The notes under the pieces: generated by a model
Told to the model about the DNA's origin: nothing
Databases searched by the model: none
What the model saw: the letters and a program-made list of their open reading frames with translations, nothing else
Assembly: GCA_937954195.1 (NCBI GenBank)
Contig: CALFYR010000509.1
Span: 1-5,757, forward strand
DNA: 5,757 nucleotides
Direction of reading: 5' to 3'
Source: an uncultured Dehalococcoidia bacterium
GTDB lineage: Bacteria; Chloroflexota; Dehalococcoidia; Tepidiformales; Tepidiformaceae
Program-made: the position numbers and the translations under genes
Shown here: positions 1-5,259 of the stretch, in pieces
Layout: each line of letters opens with the position of its first letter
Numbering within the stretch: position 1 is the first letter of the stretch

Positions 1-515
1 AACGGCCAGCCACCCGGCGTGAACATCATCTCCTTCACGTGTTCGAACCCGAGCCGCTCGTACAGCCGGTGCGCGTCACTATCCACACGCGTGCTCAGCA
101 CGCATGTCGCTTCGGGCCGTCCCTCCAGCAACTCGTAAATGAGCGCCGTGCCAATACCCCGTCCCTGGTACGAAGGATGCACCGCCAGCTCCACCAGCTC
201 ATAGGCATCCGAAAGCCACTCCGCCGCCTGGTCCTTAGCGAGCTGTTTCACCACCGCGTCATGCCACCACTGCCCCTTCGTGCCGTGGTAGCCGTAGGTC
301 ATCCCCACCACCCGCTCGGGCGATTCGAGCGCCGCCAGCATGCGGAACCCCGCCCTTCGCGCGTGCGTGTCCTTCATTCGCTGCCGGATCTCCCGCCCTC
401 GGTCACCGTCGCTGTAGGGCGGCTGGGCGAACGCCTCGCCGTACACAGCCATGGCCCCCTCGAAAAGGGGGCCATGTGGAGGAATCTCCTCAACGCGGTA
501 GGCGATGGCGTCCAT
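1..515 (-). CDS. GNAT-family N-acetyltransferase (3' end outside window)
   Basis: Read on the minus strand from ATG at 515, this frame stays open for 171 codons to the left window edge, so the C-terminus is missing. It is a GNAT-fold acetyltransferase, expected to move an acetyl group from acetyl-CoA to an amine; the substrate cannot be told from sequence. The strand-4/helix-3 acetyl-CoA site is clear: ELAVHP at residues 109-114, then YQGRGIGTAL at 116-125, which fits the Q/RxxGxG/A pyrophosphate loop. The typical C-terminal RLYERLGF follows at 150-157. The N-terminal part (about 1-60) is less conserved. The start lies 4 nt after the stop of the upstream ATPase gene, with no convincing Shine-Dalgarno, which suggests co-transcription and translational coupling. 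Codons 14-22 form a perfect 11-bp inverted repeat. The fold call is secure; the role is unknown. Confidence 0.87.
   Translation of the reverse strand, partial: MDAIAYRVEEIPPHGPLFEGAMAVYGEAFAQPPYSDGDRGREIRQRMKDTHARRAGFRMLAALESPERVVGMTYGYHGTKGQWWHDAVVKQLAKDQAAEWLSDAYELVELAVHPSYQGRGIGTALIYELLEGRPEATCVLSTRVDSDAHRLYERLGFEHVKEMMFTPGGWP
450..476. repeat. Perfect 11-bp inverted repeat inside the GNAT gene
   Basis: The arms are CATGGCCCCCT (450-460) and AGGGGGCCATG (466-476), with a 5-nt loop. They cover exactly codons 14 to 22 of the acetyltransferase, so the mRNA could fold into a very stable hairpin 39 nt after the start codon. No T-run follows on either strand, so it is not an ordinary intrinsic terminator. 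It could slow elongation, affect mRNA decay, or simply reflect codon choice. Confidence 0.8.
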
Positions 516-519
516 CGGG

Positions 520-1920
520 TTAGCCGCGGTACTGCGTCTTCCCGCCCACCTTGTCCTTGTTCAGGCGCTTGTTCAGGTGCAGGCCTTCAAGCAGGAACTC
601 CACGGCCGATGCGGTCTCCGCCGGCGAAGCGCCCGCGCCAACCTTCTCGACCGCGGGCATCAGGCCCTCGATTTGCTTGGCCAGCGCCACGTACTCGGAG
701 CTCGGGGTCATGTCGCCGACTTCCACTGCCTGGCCGGCCTTGAAGCGGTTCACGACCTGCTCCAGTTCGCCGAGGTTGAAGTAGCGGTTGAACACCGCCA
801 CTACCGCGCCCTGGATGAGCTTCTCGATGATCTGGTCCTCGCGGCCGTCCTCAACGGTTTCGAACTCCACCTTGCCGCTCAGTGTCGGCACAACGTACGG
901 CAGGTCGCTCACGCGCGGGACGACCGTGTCCTCGCCCGTCATGATCGAACGCCGCAGCGCGTTCGCCAGCATCGATTCGTAGTTCGCGATGCTTGCGCGC
1001 ACGCTCACGCCGGAACGCTGGTTCACATCCGGGCTGCGCCTCGCGAGGCGGCTGATCTCGGCGATAGCCTCCTTCATGTACGCCGGTACCACCACGCGGA
1101 AGTCCGAGGGCACCGGGTGGTGCTCCGAATCCATGATGTCCATCTCATGTTCGATCTTCTGCGGGTAGTGCGTCCGCACCTGCGCGCCGTAGCGGTCCTT
1201 CAGCGGCGTAATAATGCGGCCGCGGTTCGTGTAGTCCTCCGGGTTCGCGCTCGCCACGATGAACACGTCGAGCGGCAGCCGGATCCGGTAGCCCCGGATC
1301 TGTACGTCGCGCTCTTCCATGATGTTCAGCAGGCCAACCTGGATGCGCTCGGCAAGGTCCGGCAGCTCGTTGATACAGAAGATGCCGCGGTTCGTGCGCG
1401 GCACGAGCCCGTGGTGGATCGTGAGTTCGTCGCTCAGGTAGCGGCCCTCCGCCACCTTAATCGGGTCCACCTCGCCGATCAGGTCCGCGATCGTGATGTC
1501 CGGCGTGGCCAGCTTTTCGCCGTAGCGCTTGTCCCGGTCGAGCCATTCCAGCTCCGCCGCGTCGCCCTGCTCCTGCAGGATGTGCTTGCCCATCGCCGTA
1601 ATCGGGTTGAACGGGTCCTCCGGGATTTCGCATCCCTTCAACACCGGCGTCGCATCGTCCAGCAGCGAAATAAGCGACCGGATGATGCGCGATTTCGCCT
1701 GCCCGCGTTCGCCGAGGAAAATGATGTCCTGCCCCGCGAGGATCGCGTTCACGATATGCGGGATGACGGTCTCCTCGTAGCCGTAGATGCCCGCGAAAAG
1801 TTCCTCGCCACCGCGGATCTTCGCGATGAGGTTCTTTCGCATCTCCTCGCGCACGGGGAGCACCTGGTATCCGGAAGCCTTGAGTTCGCCCACCGTCCGG
1901 GGCCGTTCGAGTGTAGTCAC
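520..1920 (-). CDS. AAA+ ATPase of the magnesium-chelatase ChlI / MoxR-like type
   Basis: This 466-residue protein is a cytoplasmic AAA+ ATPase related to Mg-chelatase subunit I and often annotated as 'magnesium chelatase' or 'sigma-54-interacting regulator'. Such proteins form ring oligomers and usually act as chaperone-like motors with a VWA-domain partner. Visible motifs: Walker A GERGQAKS at 70-77; Walker B GIFCINE at 179-185, where Asn holds the usual first acidic position, which I recall as normal for this subfamily; sensor-1-like SANPEDY around 224-230; PLKDRYG at 239-245, a likely arginine-finger region; and NQRSGVSVR at 300-308, like sensor 2. The GTG start is chosen because AAGGAG lies 8 nt upstream. 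The longer frame starting with ATG at 2043 begins inside the promoter -10 box and adds non-conserved residues. No VWA gene or chlorophyll-pathway gene is present, so a metal-chelatase role is not supported. Confidence 0.93.
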   Translation of the reverse strand: MTTLERPRTVGELKASGYQVLPVREEMRKNLIAKIRGGEELFAGIYGYEETVIPHIVNAILAGQDIIFLGERGQAKSRIIRSLISLLDDATPVLKGCEIPEDPFNPITAMGKHILQEQGDAAELEWLDRDKRYGEKLATPDITIADLIGEVDPIKVAEGRYLSDELTIHHGLVPRTNRGIFCINELPDLAERIQVGLLNIMEERDVQIRGYRIRLPLDVFIVASANPEDYTNRGRIITPLKDRYGAQVRTHYPQKIEHEMDIMDSEHHPVPSDFRVVVPAYMKEAIAEISRLARRSPDVNQRSGVSVRASIANYESMLANALRRSIMTGEDTVVPRVSDLPYVVPTLSGKVEFETVEDGREDQIIEKLIQGAVVAVFNRYFNLGELEQVVNRFKAGQAVEVGDMTPSSEYVALAKQIEGLMPAVEKVGAGASPAETASAVEFLLEGLHLNKRLNKDKVGGKTQYRG

Positions 1921-1928
1921 TGGTCCCA

Positions 1929-1934
1929 CTCCTT
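1929..1934 (-). promoter_or_regulatory. Shine-Dalgarno site fixing the ATPase GTG start
   Basis: The minus strand reads AAGGAG here, 8 nt before GTG at 1920. This is one of the best ribosome binding sites in the window and decides against the ATG at 2043 as the start. Confidence 0.85.
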
Positions 1935-2010
1935 GTGAGTTCCGACTGTCGCCGGAGCGGGGCCACGCCGGGGCGCGTTCCCGAACCGAACACCATCCTC
2001 TGGACGGTGC

Positions 2011-2026
2011 GCCCGGCTTCCCGGGC
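2011..2026 (-). other. Hairpin at the 5' end of the ATPase mRNA leader
   Basis: On the minus strand the transcript would read GCCCGG-GAAG-CCGGGC, a 6-bp all-GC stem with a 4-nt loop. It lies about 6 nt after the predicted transcription start in a leader of about 110 nt. Hairpins at the extreme 5' end often protect mRNA from decay. I recognise no riboswitch or protein-binding leader in the rest of 1921-2032. Confidence 0.45.
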
Positions 2027-2038
2027 CTCATGCGGTCG

Positions 2039-2066
2039 ATCATAGGTACCGGGGTAGGCGTGTCAA
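2039..2066 (-). promoter_or_regulatory. Sigma-70-type promoter for the ATPase/GNAT unit
   Basis: On the minus strand a perfect -35 TTGACA (2066-2061) is followed after 16 bp by TATGAT (2044-2039), five of six matches to the -10 consensus. Transcription should start near 2032, giving a leader of about 110 nt before the GTG at 1920. It faces away from the yqeC-like gene, so the gap 1921-2129 is a divergent control region. Confidence 0.75.
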
Positions 2067-2093
2067 CCGAACCCCCGGCCCGTTCACGCGCCG

Positions 2094-2121
2094 CTTACAT
2101 CCCGCCGTTCTTCCGTAGAAT
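2094..2121 (+). promoter_or_regulatory. Candidate leaderless promoter for the yqeC-like gene
   Basis: CTTACA (2094-2099, four of six -35 matches) and TAGAAT (2116-2121, five of six -10 matches) are 16 bp apart. Only 8 nt separate the -10 box from the ATG at 2130, so transcription would start at or within a couple of bases of the start codon. No Shine-Dalgarno is visible before this ATG, which agrees with a leaderless mRNA. This is inferred from spacing alone. Confidence 0.55.
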
Positions 2122-2129
2122 CGCCGCCA

Positions 2130-2876
2130 ATGGACCTCTTCGAAGCCTTCGCATTAGCACCAGGAACGGTTCTCGCCGCGGTGGGAGGCGGCGGGCGCAC
2201 CGCCCTCGCCTATGGGGCCGCCCTCGAAGCCGCGGGCCGCGGCATGCCTGCCATCGTCGTCCCCGCAGTCCGCTCCACCGGCCCCGAACCCGGCAGCCCT
2301 CACCTCTGCGTCACCACCGCCGATGCCACGCTCGTCGCTGACGCGATGCAGGCCGTCCAGCCGGGACAAGCCATCGCGCTTGTCGGCGAACGCGACCACC
2401 ACGGCGAATTTCCCGGCTTCTCCCTCGAATCCATAGCGGGCCTTTCGCTTCCGTTCGGCCTCATCTCGGTCGATGGCGATGGCGCCCGCACCCGCTGGTT
2501 CAAAGCCCCCGGCGAACACGAACCGGCCATCCCCGCCAGCGCCACCGACGTCGTTGTCTGCGTCGGCCTCGAGATCCTCGGCCAGCCGCTCAGCGATGCA
2601 TGGGTCCACCGCCCCGGCGTCGTCTCCGATCTGACCGGGGCCGCAACCGGTGCCCCGGTCACGGCCGACATGATCGTCCAGGTACTGCTCCACGATCGCG
2701 GCGGCCGCAAGAACGTCCCGAATGGTGCGCGCGTCCATGCACTCCTCGAAAACCCCGTCACCGATGAGCACCTCTCGCTCGCGAACCACCTTGCCGCTCG
2801 CCTCGTCTATGGCGGTTTCACCAGTGCGGTTATTGCCACCGCCGCCACCACCACGGTGCATGGCGTGGTCCGCTGA
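2130..2876 (+). CDS. yqeC: YqeC-family protein (putative selenium-cofactor/Mo-hydroxylase accessory)
   Basis: This 248-residue protein resembles the YqeC family, described as an accessory of selenium-dependent molybdenum hydroxylases; its exact reaction is not established to my knowledge. It has an N-terminal P-loop-like GGGGRTAL at 19-26, DGDGAR at 115-120, KAP at 125-127 with HEPAIP at 130-135, a hydrophobic strand leading to VGLEILGQPL at 145-154, HRP at 160-162, and the late VPNGARVHALLENP at 196-209. The order and length fit the family. The P-loop lysine is replaced by Arg23, which is odd for a nucleotide-binding loop. The start is ATG at 2130 with no Shine-Dalgarno, probably leaderless. 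The stop overlaps the next gene's ATG by one base. No selenium or molybdenum-cofactor gene is nearby, so the function in this genome may differ. Confidence 0.8.
   Translation: MDLFEAFALAPGTVLAAVGGGGRTALAYGAALEAAGRGMPAIVVPAVRSTGPEPGSPHLCVTTADATLVADAMQAVQPGQAIALVGERDHHGEFPGFSLESIAGLSLPFGLISVDGDGARTRWFKAPGEHEPAIPASATDVVVCVGLEILGQPLSDAWVHRPGVVSDLTGAATGAPVTADMIVQVLLHDRGGRKNVPNGARVHALLENPVTDEHLSLANHLAARLVYGGFTSAVIATAATTTVHGVVR
2632..2661. repeat. Perfect 10-bp inverted repeat inside the yqeC-like gene
   Basis: TGACCGGGGC (2632-2641) and its exact reverse complement GCCCCGGTCA (2652-2661) flank a 10-nt loop that itself contains the palindrome ACCGGT. The repeat encodes about residues 168-177, a Gly/Ala/Thr-rich stretch. 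No T-run follows, so it is not a standard terminator. It may be an mRNA structure or an accident of high GC. Confidence 0.7.
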
Positions 2877-3256
2877 TGCCCTGGTTCCGCCGCAAGCCGC
2901 GCATCACCGAGGACATTTACGGGAACCTTATGACCGCCTTCGGTCGCGCGGCCGACCTCGACCCACTGGTCAAAGGCCCGGCCCAGGCGCTCGCCGAGCG
3001 CGTCTGCGATGAGCTCGCCGATACCGTTGCCGCCGTCGATGCCCGCAGCTACAAGGGTTCCTCGCTCTATCACCTCCGCCTGCTCGCGGGGTCATGGATC
3101 ATGGCGTCCGAAGGCGCCGTTCCGCGGGCGACCGCCGAGGTGTTCGAAGAAGCCGTCGTCTGGAAACTCGGCCCGCTCGCGAAGGACGCTGATCGGCTGT
3201 CCCACCGCCTCTCCGAACTCGCCCGTGGCGAATTCCAACGCACCCACGACTCCTGA
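2876..3256 (+). CDS. Conserved-looking small protein of unknown function
   Basis: I do not recognise this 126-residue protein. It begins with a basic, aromatic tip (MPWFRRKPRI) and then looks mostly helical, with no signal peptide, membrane segment, Cys cluster or catalytic signature. Amphipathic stretches run at about 32-52, 63-77 and 82-120, and the last part is rich in charged residues. The ATG shares its first base with the TGA of the yqeC-like gene (TGATG), a classic arrangement for coupled translation, so the two proteins probably work together or are needed in similar amounts. No Shine-Dalgarno is apparent. Codon use matches the neighbours (strong C/G third positions), which supports a real gene over a chance frame. 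Confidence 0.75.
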   Translation: MPWFRRKPRITEDIYGNLMTAFGRAADLDPLVKGPAQALAERVCDELADTVAAVDARSYKGSSLYHLRLLAGSWIMASEGAVPRATAEVFEEAVVWKLGPLAKDADRLSHRLSELARGEFQRTHDS

Positions 3257-3332
3257 GACGAAATCCGCGGGTAACCTCCCCGCAACAGGCCCGAAATCCC
3301 GCCCGGGGACACTCGGTGGCGAGGAGTCCGCC
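3257..3332 (+). promoter_or_regulatory. Intergenic gap with spaced direct repeat CGAAATCC
   Basis: This 76-nt gap precedes the ACT-domain gene. It holds two copies of CGAAATCC (3259-3266 and 3292-3299) whose starts are 33 bp apart, about three helical turns, with a weak GCGGG/CCCGC hairpin between them and no T-run. I see no convincing -35/-10 pair. The repeats could be a regulator site, but 8-bp matches can arise by chance. Confidence 0.25.
3322..3326 (+). promoter_or_regulatory. Shine-Dalgarno site fixing the ACT-gene GTG start
   Basis: AGGAG lies 6 nt before GTG at 3333. It supports this start over the longer upstream frame, which would run through most of the preceding gene in another reading frame. 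Confidence 0.75.
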
Positions 3333-4103
3333 GTGCCTGCCTACCGTTCCATCCGCCTCCAAATGCCCGACCGGCCGGGCGCGCTTTCAACCATCAGCGC
3401 CGCCCTGGCAGCCCACGGCGTCGATATCGTCCGCCTCGATGTCGTCTCCCACGAGGGCGCAATGGTCGTCGATGACCTCCTCCTGGGAGCCGCGAACCAG
3501 GAAGACATCGGCGCCGCAATCGGCAGCTTCTACCCGGAAGTCACCATCCGAACCTTCGAGACGCTCGTGGGCGATCCTGCTTTGGAGATGGGAAGCTCTC
3601 TGGGCCGGATTGCCGCCGCGGGCTCGTTAGACGGCGCACGTTCCGAGGCAATTGCGGGGGCGGCCCGAATCGGTCGTGCCGACGACGCCATTCTCCTCCG
3701 CGCGCGGGAAGACGGCGGTTTCGCCGTCATTGCCGGTCCAGCTACCGTCCCGGCGGTGGCCCCATCGGAACCCTTCGCCGCCCGTTGGGTCATCGGGCGG
3801 CGGGCCGCCGCCGCCTTCCCGGTCGCCGACGGCTGGGCTCCCCTCCCGTTTCAGCACGCATTGGGGTCCGCCTGGGTAGCGATGGCGCCCCTCGGCCCGT
3901 CAGACGTCGTACTGACCAGCAGGTCGTTGAACATCCCCTACCACGCGGGCGAACTCGAACGGGTCGCCGCCTTCGCCGAGGCAACCGGGGCGATTCTCGC
4001 CGCGCTTGGCGAGCGGACGGGCCCGCCTGCCATCCCTGCCGCCAGCGAGCCGGCGCTCCCTGCCCGTGCAATCGCACTCGCCCGCCGAATTCCAATGGCC
4101 TGA
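3333..4103 (+). CDS. ACT-domain protein with GAF-like C-terminal half
   Basis: This is a 256-residue protein from GTG at 3333. Residues about 5-77 form an ACT domain, a small ligand-binding fold that commonly senses amino acids: the strand RSIRLQM is followed by DRPGALSTISAALAAHGVDI at 13-32, with the conserved Pro-Gly turn at 15-16, then LDVVSHEGAMVVDDLLL. Residues about 100-225 look like a degenerate GAF domain, ending in a typical closing strand and helix (LTSRSLNIPYHAGELERVAA at 194-213). No enzyme, DNA-binding or membrane part is visible, so it is probably a sensor or adaptor, not a catalyst. The GAF assignment is tentative. It follows the yqeC-like and unknown genes in the same direction after 76 nt and may share their transcript. 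Its TGA stop is one base from the stop of the opposing dehydrogenase. Confidence 0.84.
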   Translation: MPAYRSIRLQMPDRPGALSTISAALAAHGVDIVRLDVVSHEGAMVVDDLLLGAANQEDIGAAIGSFYPEVTIRTFETLVGDPALEMGSSLGRIAAAGSLDGARSEAIAGAARIGRADDAILLRAREDGGFAVIAGPATVPAVAPSEPFAARWVIGRRAAAAFPVADGWAPLPFQHALGSAWVAMAPLGPSDVVLTSRSLNIPYHAGELERVAAFAEATGAILAALGERTGPPAIPAASEPALPARAIALARRIPMA

Positions 4104-4104
4104 C

Positions 4105-5256
4105 CTACTCCCGCGGCAGGCCCAGGCCGCGCGTCGCGATCACGCTGCGCTGGATCTCGCTGGTGCCGCCCTCAATCGTGTTCGCGACGCTGCGGAGCAG
4201 TCCGTACTGGTGCGGTTCCGCGGCCGAACCCGGCCGTGATGCTTGTCCTTCCATCCCAAACACCTGGAGCGCCGTGGCCGCAATCCGCTGCTGCATTTCC
4301 GCTCCGAACAACTTGGCCATCTGCGATTCCCGGGTCGGCGCGATGCCCGTCTTCTCCTGCTGCGAAGCGATGTAGTACGCCATGTTTCGCAGCAGTTGCA
4401 CGCCAATCGCGTGCTCCGCCAGCCGGTGGCGGATCTCGTCCCGGGTCGAACCCCGGCGCTGCCGCAGGTACTCCACCAGGTCATCCACCGTCCGCCGCGC
4501 GCTCGATGTCGCCCCGATAGACGATCGTTCGAAATCCAGCCCCACCGCGACGTTGTACCAGCCGCGGTTCTCCTCGCCGACCAGGTTGGCAGCCGGCACG
4601 CGCACGTCTTCGAAGAAGATCTCGTTGAACTCGTGCGTGCCTGCCATGTTCACCAGCGGCCGAACCGTGATCCCCGGCGTGTCCATCTTCACGGCGAACG
4701 TCGAGATGCCCTTGTGCTTCGGCGCATCCGGGTCCGTGCGGGCCGCCAGCCAACCCCAGTCGGCGTAGTGACCGAACGTCGTCCAGATCTTCTGCCCGTT
4801 GATGATGAAGTCGTCCCCATCGCGCACGGCCCGCGTCTGCATCGCCGCAAGGTCCGACCCGGCGCCCGGTTCGCTGTAAAGCGTGCACCACAGGTCGGTG
4901 CCATCCGCAATCCGGGAGAGATACTGGGCCTTCTGGTCGTCCCGGCCATAGAGCATGACCACCGGCCCAACCCACGCCACACCCATGTTCACGGTGCCAG
5001 GGACGCGGTGGTACGCCATCTGCTCGTTGAACAGCATCTGCTGCATTGGCGATGCGCCGAGCCCGCCGTATTCCTTCGGCCACGGCAACGCCAGCCAGCG
5101 CTTCTCCGCCAGCCGCTTCATCACCCCACGCTCGATCTCCAGACTCGCCTCCAACGACTCGTGATCGGTGTCCCACCCGGTCGGCAACCCCTTCTCGATG
5201 AACGACGTCACCTCATCCTGGAATGCGGCCTGCTCGGCGGTAAGGCGAAAGTTCAT
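4105..5256 (-). CDS. Acyl-CoA dehydrogenase
   Basis: This full-length 383-residue flavoprotein belongs to the acyl-CoA dehydrogenase family, which makes the alpha,beta double bond in acyl-CoA thioesters using FAD and passes electrons to electron-transfer flavoprotein. Visible features: N-terminal helical domain with LTAEQAAFQDEV at 5-16; WPKEYGGLG at 59-67; the substrate/FAD signature TLYSEPGAGSDLA at 125-137; NGQKIWTT at 153-160; a beta domain through VGEENRGW; and C-terminal TIEGGTSEIQR at 360-370, where Glu362 is in the position of the catalytic base of medium-chain enzymes. Length is normal and nothing is missing. The substrate (fatty acyl, branched, aromatic or steroid side chain) cannot be fixed. 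GAGGA lies 7 nt before the ATG, within the last codons of the toxin gene, whose stop is 3 nt upstream. It therefore probably shares a transcript with the toxin-antitoxin pair, unless an internal promoter exists. Confidence 0.97.
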   Translation of the reverse strand: MNFRLTAEQAAFQDEVTSFIEKGLPTGWDTDHESLEASLEIERGVMKRLAEKRWLALPWPKEYGGLGASPMQQMLFNEQMAYHRVPGTVNMGVAWVGPVVMLYGRDDQKAQYLSRIADGTDLWCTLYSEPGAGSDLAAMQTRAVRDGDDFIINGQKIWTTFGHYADWGWLAARTDPDAPKHKGISTFAVKMDTPGITVRPLVNMAGTHEFNEIFFEDVRVPAANLVGEENRGWYNVAVGLDFERSSIGATSSARRTVDDLVEYLRQRRGSTRDEIRHRLAEHAIGVQLLRNMAYYIASQQEKTGIAPTRESQMAKLFGAEMQQRIAATALQVFGMEGQASRPGSAAEPHQYGLLRSVANTIEGGTSEIQRSVIATRGLGLPRE

Positions 5257-5259
5257 GAC

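Noticed and set aside
1282..1300. GATCCGG/CCGGATC inverted repeat in the ATPase gene
   Set aside because: The 7-bp arms encode conserved Arg/Ile-rich residues just after the Walker B region. Chance pairing in high-GC coding DNA is the simplest reading.
520..1920. Genuine magnesium chelatase for chlorophyll or cobalamin synthesis
   Set aside because: No BchD/H, CobN or other tetrapyrrole genes are present, and the NELPDL-type Walker B segment suits the broader ATPase group rather than BchI itself.
505..1938. A 477-codon open frame on the plus strand opposite the AAA+ ATPase
   Set aside because: Its translation is rich in His, Arg and Leu without domain pattern. The minus-strand frame carries clear Walker and sensor motifs, so this is a high-GC antisense shadow.
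1921..2043. N-terminal extension of the ATPase from ATG at 2043
   Set aside because: That ATG lies inside the promoter -10 box and upstream of the predicted transcription start, and the GTG at 1920 has a strong Shine-Dalgarno. The extension residues look non-coding.
3009..3332. N-terminal extension of the ACT-domain protein from 3009
   Set aside because: It overlaps the preceding gene in another frame, is Pro/Ser/Arg-rich, and the GTG at 3333 has AGGAG correctly spaced and starts right before the ACT fold.
4112..4131. CGCGGC/GCCGCG hairpin near the convergent stops as a terminator
   Set aside because: It has only 6 bp, an 8-nt loop and no T-run on either strand, and it lies in the conserved C-terminal codons of the dehydrogenase.
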